Assembly (NCBI RefSeq): GCF_013128195.2
Contig: NZ_CP053452.2
Coordinates: 310,001 to 374,000 of the forward strand
Direction of reading: 5' to 3'
Length of the DNA stretch: 64,000 nt
From: Frigoriglobus tundricola
GTDB taxonomy: Bacteria > Planctomycetota > Planctomycetia > Gemmatales > Gemmataceae
Shown: piece after piece, positions 1 to 8,226 of the stretch
How the letters are laid out: the number at the start of each line of letters is the position of its first letter
How positions within the stretch are numbered: the stretch's first letter is position 1
Position numbers and translations under genes: made by a program
Notes under the pieces: generated by a model
Told to the model about the DNA's origin: nothing
Seen by the model: only the letters and a program-made list of their open reading frames with translations
The model's database searches: none

Positions 1-1211
1 TCGGAATTGTTCAAGCCGTCAACGAAGTTCGTCTCTCGGTCGCTTTTGGCGTTTTCCGGTTCCTTGACCCGCTTTTGGAGTTTCGCCATTTCGGCCAGCG
101 CGGTGACGGCCGGGTCATCCGGGGCGAGTTGTCTGGCACGTTGCGCGACACGCTCGGCACCGGCAAAGTCGTTCTTCCGCACGAGGTCGTGGTACAGGCG
201 GACAAGAGCCGCCACTTCGGCATCCTGCTTGCCAGCCTCGAATCCGAACCCGCCGCGATAGGTAACGGGCCGCAGCGAGGCGAACAGCTCCGGTTCCACC
301 ACCGGACGCTCCACGTACAGCGGGTTGTACAGGTCCATCCGGAAGCTCATCGGCCGACCACTCACCAGCGCCAGCTTCACACCGCCCCAGTCCTCGTCCG
401 TCGGGTTCTCCACCAGCGCCCACCCCTGCAAGTACGGTTTCGCCTGCTCGTCCAGCACCAGCCGGTAGCTCGTCTTCCAGATCGGCGCCTCCACCACGTA
501 ACCCACCTGCACCTTCCGCTTACCTTCACCCGCGAACTGCAACTGCACCGCCTTCTTCTGACTATCGTGGCCCTGAGCCAGCACCTCCAGCGCACGACGG
601 AACTCACTCTCGATCAACGGGTTTACGAACCGCAGGCTCTGGATGTCCCCGAACTTGACCGCCCGCATGCCCTCCGCGCACCACAGGTTCAGCACCTCCA
701 CATCGATCGCCTGCCCACCCACCGGCAACTTCTGCCGCTCCACACCCACGATCGTGCCCGTCAGCTTACCCGGCTGGTTCGAAGCCGTCGCGCTCACCGA
801 CACCTCGATCCGCTCGCCCCGCAACTGGCCCACGATCCCCGCGTACGTCGGGTTACCCGTCAGGTTCACCGCGAACGAACCCAGCGTCCGGGCCAGCGGC
901 TCACGTGAGTCGTAGCTCACCGCCGACACCCGGCCCTTGCCGAAGTCCTCCAGCACCATGCTCTTCAGCAGGTCGTTGATGTCCGACTCCGGGAACGTCA
1001 GGTCCACACGCGCCTCGCCCTCCACCTCCCCGCTCCGCGAGAAGTACCCCACCCCCGAGTTGAACAGCACCACCCGCGTTAGCGGAAGGCTCACCGATGG
1101 CTTCAGATCCGGCTTCACCTCGCCCGCAGCGAACAGACCGTTCGCACCCCGCCCGGCCCCGAGACCCACCGCCCCCGCCACCGGGGCCACCAACAGCCAC
1201 TTCCTCAGCAT
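1..1211 (-). CDS. DUF4139-type exported protein, paralogue 1 (partial, 3' end outside window)
   Basis: The reverse frame is open from an ATG at 1211 to the left edge, about 403 codons, so the C-terminus is missing. It begins MLRKWLLVAPVAGAVG, a signal-peptide-like hydrophobic start. The next ~300 residues (PLTRVVLFNSGVGYF, then a WALVENPTDEDW segment) match the N-terminal half of the gene at 5751-7910, a DUF4139-type protein. After the shared YRGGFG (about residue 323) the two diverge completely: this copy continues with an Ala/Glu/Arg-rich helical, TPR-like segment (LVRLYHDLVRKNDFAGAERV). The product is probably exported; its function is unknown. The start is set by the shared ATG and the shared flank up to it. 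Confidence 0.8.
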   Translation of the reverse strand, partial: MLRKWLLVAPVAGAVGLGAGRGANGLFAAGEVKPDLKPSVSLPLTRVVLFNSGVGYFSRSGEVEGEARVDLTFPESDINDLLKSMVLEDFGKGRVSAVSYDSREPLARTLGSFAVNLTGNPTYAGIVGQLRGERIEVSVSATASNQPGKLTGTIVGVERQKLPVGGQAIDVEVLNLWCAEGMRAVKFGDIQSLRFVNPLIESEFRRALEVLAQGHDSQKKAVQLQFAGEGKRKVQVGYVVEAPIWKTSYRLVLDEQAKPYLQGWALVENPTDEDWGGVKLALVSGRPMSFRMDLYNPLYVERPVVEPELFASLRPVTYRGGFGFEAGKQDAEVAALVRLYHDLVRKNDFAGAERVAQRARQLAPDDPAVTALAEMAKLQKRVKEPENAKSDRETNFVDGLNNS

Positions 1212-1293
1212 CAGAACACCCTCCTGGATAAGCCCGACGGTATCGGGCGGTTGCTTCGAACACACAGCGGCCCGATCATAACACGCCGGTGAC

Positions 1294-2518
1294 GTTATCA
1301 GGTGGTGTCTTCTTAGCCTTGCACGAGTTACCGGAGGTATGGTAAGGGATTCCGCTTCTCGGTTGGCATTTGCTCCCACGGATTGAGATCCGTCATGGAC
1401 GACCTGAGCCGCTTCTGTTGCCTCAATGCCCATTGTCCCGACCATGGGAAACGGAACCACGGGAACCTGACCGTGCCGGCCCGTTATGGGCCGAACAAGA
1501 CGCGGGTGCTCCGGTGCCGGACCTGCAAGGCCCGGTTCTCCGAGCGCAAGGGCACCCCACTGTTCGACGCCCGACTGCCGGCCGCGCGGGTGACCGCGGT
1601 TCTGGCTCACGTGGCCGAAGGGATCGGGACCCGCAAGACCGCACGGCTCACCGGGGTTCATACCAATACGGTGACCCGGTACATCCGACGGGCCGGCCAA
1701 CATGCCCGCGCGTTGCACGACGAGCTCGTGGCTTTTTCCCCCGACGACCCGCGAAGTGCAGTTCGATGAGAAGTGGGATTTCGTGGGCCGTAAGGAGAAG
1801 AACTGCGGCCCCGACGAGACCCGGCGCGGGGACTGCTGGGACCACGTGGCCCTCGATCCCGAGAGCCGATTGGTCGTGAGCCTGTTGGTCGGTAAGCGGA
1901 CCGAGGACGCGACCCACGCCCTGGTCCGTGACTTCCACCGGCGCACCGGGGGCCGAGTGATGCGGCTCATGACGTCCGACGAGTACCCGGTGTACGCCTC
2001 GGCGATCCGGGACACCTACGGGCACTTGGTGACCCCGCCGCGAACCGGGCGACCCGGTCGGCCGCGCAAGGCCCACCGGGTCATCCCGCCCGAGGTCACC
2101 TATGCGACCGTCCACAAGGAGCGGGAGAACAACCGGGTGGTGGCGGTGAGCACGCGGGTGGTGTTCGGGGCGGTGGTGGCGGTCACGGCCGCGCTACTCG
2201 CCTCGGCGGTGAGCACGGCGGTCAACACGTGCTTCGTGGAGCGACACAACGGGACGGACCGGAATCGGTGCAGCCGCAAGGTGCGCAAGAGCTATGGGTT
2301 CTCGAAGGACTGGGACACGCACCGTGCGGCCACCGCCTTCAGCTACTTCAGCTACAACTTCTGCTGGCCGGTCCGCACGCTCCGCCACAAGGGTGCCGAC
2401 GGGCGCTGGCACCAGAGAACACCGGCAATGGCCGCGGGACTGACCGATCGGGTGTGGGCGCTATCCGAATGGTTGACCCTGCCAGCGGTGCAATGCAGGT
2501 AGCCCACCACCCGTTATC
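1294..2518 (+). mobile_element. IS1-like insertion sequence with imperfect terminal inverted repeats
   Basis: A frame-broken transposase (1395-2502) is bracketed by imperfect inverted repeats of about 31 bp at 1294-1324 and 2488-2518. Both ends share GGTGGTG near the outside and TTGCAC at the inner edge. I could not find a convincing target-site duplication directly outside them, so the exact ends may be off by a few bases. The element sits between the start of the first DUF4139 gene and the P-type ATPase. Confidence 0.7.
1395..2502 (+). pseudogene. IS1-family-like transposase, broken by a frame change
   Basis: This is a DDE transposase in two frames. The 5' frame (1395-1769) carries a zinc-binding N-terminus (FCCLNAHCPDHG, then RCRTCKARF) and a helix-turn-helix (RKTARLTGVHTNTVTRY). 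The 3' frame (to 2502) has the catalytic region: DEKWDFVG (first Asp), TSDEYPVY (second Asp), FVERHNGTDR (Glu), and the tail YNFCWPVRTL typical of planctomycete IS1-like transposases. The frames meet at a T5C5 run (1733-1742). One base fewer there would fuse them as AFSPTTREVQ. Classical IS1 uses a -1 slip, but here the second frame is +1 relative to the first. I therefore favour inactivation or a sequence error, though a programmed shift cannot be excluded. Confidence 0.75.
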
Positions 2519-2544
2519 ACACAATCACGAGAATGGCTTTCCCA

Positions 2545-2599
2545 GGGACCGCGGCCGGCCAGCCGCAAACCGATGAGCAGCAGAGACGGCCGCGGTCCC
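2545..2599. terminator. Hairpin between the IS element and the ATPase gene end
   Basis: 12-bp perfect arms (GGGACCGCGGCC at 2545-2556 and its complement at 2588-2599) around a 31-nt loop, 28 bp past the stop codon of the reverse-strand ATPase gene. There is no U-tract, so the terminator role is inferred from position. Confidence 0.4.
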
Positions 2600-2626
2600 A
2601 GGAACGAGCCGTGCTCGGTCGAGCCC

Positions 2627-5014
2627 TCACACTCGCGGCCGGACCAATCGATCACTGAGCAGAGTAGCGGCGTAGGTGACGAGAACGATCGCGACCACGA
2701 CGAGCCATTGCACCGGGCCGAGCATGGTCAGGTGAAAGAACCGCGCCGAGAACGGCCAGTACATCGCGATCAGGTAGGCCGGGATCACGACGGGGGCGAG
2801 CCGGCTCAACTGCCGGTCGGTGGCGACGGCCCGGTCGCTCCCGCCGGCGAACACCCGTTGCAGGACCGTGACCCCGAGCAGCACGAGCGCCGACAGCAGC
2901 AGCGTTCGCTGAGTTCGCAGGTCGTCGCCCCAGAGGTGCTTGGACAGGGCGAGTAGCGCCACGCCGGCGACCGCGAAGATCACGCCCGTGCGGACGGCGA
3001 ACCCGCCCACGTCGCGCAGAAACGGCTCGCGGTTGACCGCCGCCGACCGCTCGCGGGTCAGCGCGATCAGGAGCGCGGGGACGCCGATCACCAGCCAGTT
3101 CAGCAGGCTCACCTGCTGCGGCAGGTACGGGAACGGGAGGCCGCCCGCGCCGGAGACCGAGACGAGGATCAGGAGCAACGAGTACACGTTCTTCACGAGG
3201 AACAGCTTCGAGGCCCGCCGCAAGTTGCGGACGATCGTCCGCCCCTCCGCGATCGTCTCGGGCAACAGCGCGAAGTCGTTGTTCTCCAGCACGAGGCTCG
3301 ACACCGTCTTCGCGGCCTGACTCCCCTCCCCCATCGCCACGCCCAGGTCGGCGCGCTTGATCGGCAGCACGTCGTTCACCCCGTCCCCGATCATGGCGAC
3401 GTGGTGCCCGCCCTTCTGGAGCGCCTCGACGATGAGCACCTTTTGCTGCGGTTCGACCCGCCCGAACACGCTGTGCGCCTCAACGAACGCCGTCCGGTCT
3501 TCGGCCTTCGCGAGATCGGAACCGGTGACGACCGGTTCGCGTGCCATCGGCAAATCGAGGTGGGCGACCGTTCCGCGCACCGTTTCGGGGTTGTCGCCCG
3601 AGATCACCTTGAAGGCGATCCCCTGGGCCGACAGCGCCTGAAGGACGGCCGCGGCGTCGGGGCGCAGTTCGTCCACCAGAGCGACGAACGCGAGGCACCG
3701 GAGCGGACCGGGGAGCGTGTCGGGCTCGAACGCCGCAGCGGACACCCGGTCCTCCGGCACCTCCGCAAACGCCAGCACGCGCAAGCCGGCCCGCCGTAGC
3801 TCATTCAACTCGGCGCCCCCGACCGGGTTATCGGTCGGGAGCACCTCGGGCGCGCCGAGAACGAGGACGCGCTCCGTTCGTCCGTCCCGAACTCGAACCG
3901 CGCTGAACCGGTTCTGGGCCTTGAACGGAATCTGATCCAGTGATTCCGATGGCGCCGCTCCCAGAGCCACCTGGAGCGCCTGAATGTTCTTGTTCTGCGC
4001 ATCTACGGAGGCTTGCGCGAACAGCGCGATCCGCCGGCGCACGTCGGCGTCCGAAACGTCGGTCGTCAGCACGCGGAGGGACGCGAGCCGGAGGCGGTTG
4101 GTGGTGAGCGTGCCCGTTTTGTCCGTGCAAATCACGTCGACGGCCGCCATCGCCTCGACGGCGTTGAGTCGCTGCACGAGCGCCCCGCGCCGGCCGATCA
4201 CGACCGCACCGATGGTGAACGAAACCGTCGCGGTCAGAACCAGGCCCTGCGGAATCATGGACGTGATCGTGGCCGCGACCATCAGCACAAAGCGGTTCGT
4301 CTCCACCCGGCCCGTGTAATACAGCGCGAAATACAGAACGCAGAGCAGCAATGCCGTCACGCTCAGAATGGAGATGATACGGTTGAGCACGTGCGTCATC
4401 GGGCTGGACGCGTAGCTGTACCGCCGCGCATCGGACGCGACGCTCTGCGCGAACGCGTGGGCCCCGATCTTTTCGGCCCGGTAGCACCCCTCACCCGCGA
4501 CGCAGATACTTCCGGAGAGGAGGCGGTCACCGACCTGCCGGCGGACGGGCTCGGATTCGCCCGTCAGGAGGGCTTCGTCCATCTCGAGGTACCGGGCCTC
4601 GATCGCCGCACCGTCCGCGACGACGGTGTCGCCGGCGCGGACGAGGACGCACTCTCCGAGAACGACGTCATCGGCCGGAATTTCGCTCACCTGGCCGTCG
4701 CGGACGACGCGCACTTTGGCCGCGTTCAGAATGGCGAGCCGGTCGAGCTGGCGCTTCGCCCGCCACTCCTGAAACAGCCCGACGAGCGTGTTCGCGAGGG
4801 CCGTTCCGGTCACCGAGATGCCGGCCTGCCACTCGTTGTGATAAAACAGCGCGAACGCCGCGGGCACCACAATGAAGTTGAACAGTGTGAAGGCGTGCCG
4901 GGAGGCGATCGCGGCGTAGTCCGCCCACGCCGACGAGCGGGTGCGGTTGACCCGCCCCTCGCTCGTCCGGGCGGCCACTTCCGCCGAGGTCAGGCCCGAA
5001 ATGGTTGGGGTCAT
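2627..5014 (-). CDS. Cation-translocating P-type ATPase (CtpE-like)
   Basis: This is a P-type ATPase of about 795 residues that couples ATP hydrolysis to cation transport across the cytoplasmic membrane. In order it shows the actuator motif TGES (about 151), a membrane pair carrying SMIPQGLVL (about 252), the phosphorylation motif DKTGTLT (298-304, phospho-Asp 298), the hinge IGDGVND, and six hydrophobic helices at the C-terminus. The overall plan without N-terminal metal-binding domains resembles actinobacterial CtpE and related cation ATPases. The usual membrane PEGL is PQGL here. An ATG 87 nt further upstream (5101) also opens the frame, but its extra residues are low complexity and unlike the family, so I chose the ATG at 5014. 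The ion is not determinable from sequence; Ca2+ is only a guess by analogy with CtpE. Confidence 0.85.
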   Translation of the reverse strand: MTPTISGLTSAEVAARTSEGRVNRTRSSAWADYAAIASRHAFTLFNFIVVPAAFALFYHNEWQAGISVTGTALANTLVGLFQEWRAKRQLDRLAILNAAKVRVVRDGQVSEIPADDVVLGECVLVRAGDTVVADGAAIEARYLEMDEALLTGESEPVRRQVGDRLLSGSICVAGEGCYRAEKIGAHAFAQSVASDARRYSYASSPMTHVLNRIISILSVTALLLCVLYFALYYTGRVETNRFVLMVAATITSMIPQGLVLTATVSFTIGAVVIGRRGALVQRLNAVEAMAAVDVICTDKTGTLTTNRLRLASLRVLTTDVSDADVRRRIALFAQASVDAQNKNIQALQVALGAAPSESLDQIPFKAQNRFSAVRVRDGRTERVLVLGAPEVLPTDNPVGGAELNELRRAGLRVLAFAEVPEDRVSAAAFEPDTLPGPLRCLAFVALVDELRPDAAAVLQALSAQGIAFKVISGDNPETVRGTVAHLDLPMAREPVVTGSDLAKAEDRTAFVEAHSVFGRVEPQQKVLIVEALQKGGHHVAMIGDGVNDVLPIKRADLGVAMGEGSQAAKTVSSLVLENNDFALLPETIAEGRTIVRNLRRASKLFLVKNVYSLLLILVSVSGAGGLPFPYLPQQVSLLNWLVIGVPALLIALTRERSAAVNREPFLRDVGGFAVRTGVIFAVAGVALLALSKHLWGDDLRTQRTLLLSALVLLGVTVLQRVFAGGSDRAVATDRQLSRLAPVVIPAYLIAMYWPFSARFFHLTMLGPVQWLVVVAIVLVTYAATLLSDRLVRPRV

Positions 5015-5370
5015 GAGGTGTTCGATACGGTCCGGGCTGGAGCGCCGCCACTCGCGGGCCGGTGCCAATTGACCGGTTCCCGCACGACCAATCTTACGCA
5101 CCCGCCCGGGCGCCGCGCGAATTCCCGGTGCGGTGCGAACGAAATGGCTCCGCGTGTGCCCGCCGCTCCGAGAACGCTGCTTCGAGGTGCGCGTTGCAAC
5201 GGAATATCCGCGTCACCAGCGGCGGGGCGGCGCGACTCTACGCGGAGCGAGCGGACACACTCCGGGCCACCAGCCGGACGCGGCTACCCTCAAATGAGTT
5301 CGAGTAGCTCATTTGGCACGGGGTGCTATACTAACAAGCTGGTAGGCCAACCTATTTACCGGGAGACAGA
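5015..5370. other. Divergent intergenic region upstream of the ATPase and rpsU
   Basis: No coding frame is convincing here. It holds the start regions of both divergent genes, a small hairpin near 5292-5314 (arms AAATGAG and CTCATTT) and the extended -10 candidate listed separately. Confidence 0.5.
5324..5332 (+). promoter_or_regulatory. Extended -10 promoter candidate for rpsU
   Basis: TGC-TATACT forms an extended -10 hexamer 38 bp before the rpsU ATG. No good -35 lies 16-18 bp upstream, which is tolerated by extended -10 promoters. A ribosome-binding site (GGGAG, 5361-5365) follows. Confidence 0.4.
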
Positions 5371-5589
5371 ATGGGATTGCGAATGCGGGTTCACGACCGG
5401 GAGCCGATCGGGGCGGCCCTGCGGCGGTTCAAGAAACTGGTCGAGCGGAGCGGGCTGAAGCGGGAGCTACGGGCGCACGAGTACTACGAGAAGCCGTGCG
5501 AGGCCCGGAGCCGCAAGGAGGCCAAGCGCCGCAGCGCCATCAAGAAGGCCGCCCTCGGCAAGCCCGTCAAGAAAGAACGCACCTACTAA
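5371..5589 (+). CDS. rpsU: 30S ribosomal protein S21 (paralogue 1)
   Basis: The 72-residue basic protein starts MGLRMRVHDREPIGAALRRF and contains the S21 core FKKLVERSGLKRELR and the HEYYEKPCEARSRKEAKRR stretch. S21 is a small-subunit protein near the 3' end of 16S rRNA that affects translation initiation. The ATG has a GGGAG ribosome-binding site 5 bases upstream. A second S21 gene lies at 54388-54588 on the other strand. The two proteins are very similar in the first ~55 residues and differ in the lysine-rich tail, which is longer here (KKAALGKPVKKERTY). Confidence 0.95.
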   Translation: MGLRMRVHDREPIGAALRRFKKLVERSGLKRELRAHEYYEKPCEARSRKEAKRRSAIKKAALGKPVKKERTY

Positions 5590-5750
5590 CGGCACCCCCT
5601 ACGAATCTGGGGCTTGCGACCAGCACTCATCGCAATGCGGTTTCGCGAGCGGCAGAATGAGCCCCGGGCTCTTCCGCCGCTCGCGGCGTTTCTGTGCCGT
5701 ACCAACTCCCGATGGCGCTGAGGGGTTGAAACCCCGAAACTCCCGCCGTC

Positions 5751-7910
5751 TCAGTCGGAGATGGTCGTGAGGTAGTCCTCGTACTTTTTCTTGGCCCGGA
5801 ACTCGTCGTCCATGAGCTGCTTCTGACGGGTCGTGAGGCCGTCGATCTCTTTCTCCTGATCGCTCAGCTTCTTGAGGTACGTGCCGTACACTTCGGCGTC
5901 CTTGGGCGTCTCGCGCAGGTTCTTGCGGATGCGGTCCTGATCGGCGTGGAGCCGCGCGAGGTCCGCGACCACCTGGGCCAGCTCGCGCCGCACCGCGTCC
6001 CACGCGCCCTTGATCTTGATCGCCGCTTCGAGCTTCCGCTTGAGGTCCGGGCTGGCTTCCGACAGGCTGACGAAGTACCGGATCTGGTCCTCGGCGCCGT
6101 TGGTCAGCGCGACCGTGGAGACGACGTCGCGCTCCTCCTTGACGGTGAAGCTCCTGGTCTCGCCGGCCTTGAGGGCCGTCTGGAACCGGTACACCTCGGG
6201 CGTGTCCTCGACCGGCTTCTCGGTGCCCACCAGTTTGAACTGCTCGCCCGTCCGGTTCGGGTGCTCGATCAACAGCGTCCGGTCCGTCTGACTCCGGTTC
6301 ACCACCCGGTACGTCTTCTCGTCCGTCACCTTCGTGACCGTGGTCACGATCCCCTTCACCGCCTTCACGCCCGTGATCTTCTGGGCGCCGGCCCCGGCCT
6401 TGGGATCAACCTCGGTGCCCAGGTCGATGGCGTAGGACAGGAGCCGCTCCTCGTTCGGCTGCACGTCCAGAACACGCGTGTCACCCGCGTACGTGCTCCC
6501 CTCGAACACCGTCATCGGACCTTGATTCAGGTGCGCCCCCGATGTGTTCTTGAAGCGGAGACCCAGCAACGGGTGCCGGCCCTGTACGCGCTCGTTGTAG
6601 ATCGACACCCGCGCCCCCTCGATGTCCTTGCCTACGATCGGCAGGAGCGCGCTCTTCTGACGCGACAAGCTCACCGGATGGTCGATCACGTACTGGAAGA
6701 AGTCGCCGAGAGACGCGGCGGTCGCCGCGTTGCCGACCGAACTCGTCTCGATGCGCTGTGCGAGTTCCTTCGCAGCGTCTTGTTTGAAGGCTTGACCCCT
6801 TTTCGCTGCACTCCTCAAAGAATCGGTTGCCGCCCGGATACCGTCCTCCTCGAGTTTGCTCCTCTCATACGGCGGCGCAGCCGGCATTTTGGGATCTCCG
6901 ACATCCGGCCTTATGCGGGTGAGTACGTCTTCGGCTTCCTTGCCGAACCCGCCGCGATAGGTAACGGGCCGCAGCGAGGCGAACAGCTCCGGTTCCACCA
7001 CCGGACGCTCCACGTACAGCGGGTTGTACAGGTCCATCCGGAAGCTCATCGGCCGACCACTCACCAGCGCCAGCTTCACACCGCCCCAGTCCTCGTCCGT
7101 CGGGTTCTCCACCAGCGCCCACCCCTGCAAGTACGGTTTCGCCTGCTCGTCCAGCACCAGCCGGTAGCTCGTCTTCCAGATCGGCGCCTCCACCACGTAA
7201 CCCACCTGCACCTTCCGCTTACCCTCACCCGCGAACTGCAACTGCACCGACTTCTTCTGACTATCGTGGCCCTGAGCCAGCACCTCCAGCGCACGACGGA
7301 ACTCACTCTCGATCAACGGGTTACTGATCCGGAGCGATTGAATGTCCCCGAACTTGACCGCCCGCATCCCCTCGGCGCACCACAGGTTCAGCACCTCCAC
7401 ATCGATCGCCTGCCCACCCACCGGCAACTTCTGCCGCTCCACGCCCACGATCGTGCCCGTCAGCTTACCCGGCTGGTTCGAAGCCGTCGCGCTCACCGAC
7501 ACCTCGATCCGCTCGCCCCGCAACTGGCCCACGATCCCCGCGTACGTCGGGTTACCCGTCAGGTTCACCGCGAACGAACCCAGCGTCCGGGCCAGCGGCT
7601 CGCGAGAGTCGTAGCTCACCGCCGACACCCGGCCCTTGCCGAAGTCCTCCAGCACCATGCTCTTCAGCAGGTCGTTGATGTCCGACTCCGGGAACGTCAG
7701 GTCCACACGCGCCTCGCCCTCCACCTCCCCGCTCCGCGAGAAGTACCCCACCCCCGAGTTGAACAGCACCACCCGCGTTAGCGGAAGGCTCACCGATGGC
7801 TTCAGATCCGGCTTCGCGTCACCCGCCGCGAACAGCCCGTTCGCCCCGACCCCGGCACAGATGCCCACCGCACCCGCCACAGGAGCCACAAGCAGCCACT
7901 TCCTCAGCAT
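5751..7910 (-). CDS. DUF4139-type exported protein, paralogue 2 (full length)
   Basis: 719 residues. It begins with a signal peptide (MLRKWLLVAPVAGAVGICAG), then a conserved N-terminal region (LPLTRVVLFNSGVGYFSR), a beta-rich middle (YVVEAPIWKTSYRLVLDEQ, WALVENPTDEDWGGV) typical of DUF4139 proteins, a second beta region (ERLLSYAIDLGTEVDPKAG), and a C-terminal coiled coil (about 600-719) with repeated K/E/D heptads. The family includes proteins once called mucoidy inhibitor A; the molecular role is unknown. The ATG at 7910 has a GAGGG ribosome-binding site. Its first ~323 codons are collinear, without gaps, with the paralogue at 1-1211 (constant offset of 6699 bp), and most of that block is nearly identical at DNA level. 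Confidence 0.88.
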   Translation of the reverse strand: MLRKWLLVAPVAGAVGICAGVGANGLFAAGDAKPDLKPSVSLPLTRVVLFNSGVGYFSRSGEVEGEARVDLTFPESDINDLLKSMVLEDFGKGRVSAVSYDSREPLARTLGSFAVNLTGNPTYAGIVGQLRGERIEVSVSATASNQPGKLTGTIVGVERQKLPVGGQAIDVEVLNLWCAEGMRAVKFGDIQSLRISNPLIESEFRRALEVLAQGHDSQKKSVQLQFAGEGKRKVQVGYVVEAPIWKTSYRLVLDEQAKPYLQGWALVENPTDEDWGGVKLALVSGRPMSFRMDLYNPLYVERPVVEPELFASLRPVTYRGGFGKEAEDVLTRIRPDVGDPKMPAAPPYERSKLEEDGIRAATDSLRSAAKRGQAFKQDAAKELAQRIETSSVGNAATAASLGDFFQYVIDHPVSLSRQKSALLPIVGKDIEGARVSIYNERVQGRHPLLGLRFKNTSGAHLNQGPMTVFEGSTYAGDTRVLDVQPNEERLLSYAIDLGTEVDPKAGAGAQKITGVKAVKGIVTTVTKVTDEKTYRVVNRSQTDRTLLIEHPNRTGEQFKLVGTEKPVEDTPEVYRFQTALKAGETRSFTVKEERDVVSTVALTNGAEDQIRYFVSLSEASPDLKRKLEAAIKIKGAWDAVRRELAQVVADLARLHADQDRIRKNLRETPKDAEVYGTYLKKLSDQEKEIDGLTTRQKQLMDDEFRAKKKYEDYLTTISD

Positions 7911-8226
7911 CAGTACACCCTCGGAGTTGCACCGCCCCAGCGGGGGACGATGGAGATGAGTTGCCCTGGTAGTGACGATCATACTGCGAGTGCCGAAAAC
8001 AACTGGCGACAACTATGCGGGTTGTTACGTTTGTAGTGCCACAGCGAACCCGGAAGTCGGGTTCGGACTTCTCGACTTCGGATTGTCGATGCGGTAAGCT
8101 GGGCAACTTGTACTGCACGGCCGCCGGGTGTTGCAGCGGTCGTTCCGATGACGGACTATCCCCGCTCGCGCCGCGGTTCTGGCGTGGCTACCTCACTGCG
8201 GGCCTCCACCCAGCCCGCCCCGGAGT

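Noticed and set aside
75..908. Long + strand open frame (277 codons) at the window start
   Set aside because: It is antisense to the DUF4139 gene and gives Arg/His/Pro/Leu-rich sequence with no family features. The same shadow appears over the paralogue at 5946-7781.
1294..2518. Programmed -1 frameshift as in classical IS1
   Set aside because: The 3' frame is +1 relative to the 5' frame, not -1. A one-base indel in the T5C5 run is the simpler account, though not proven.
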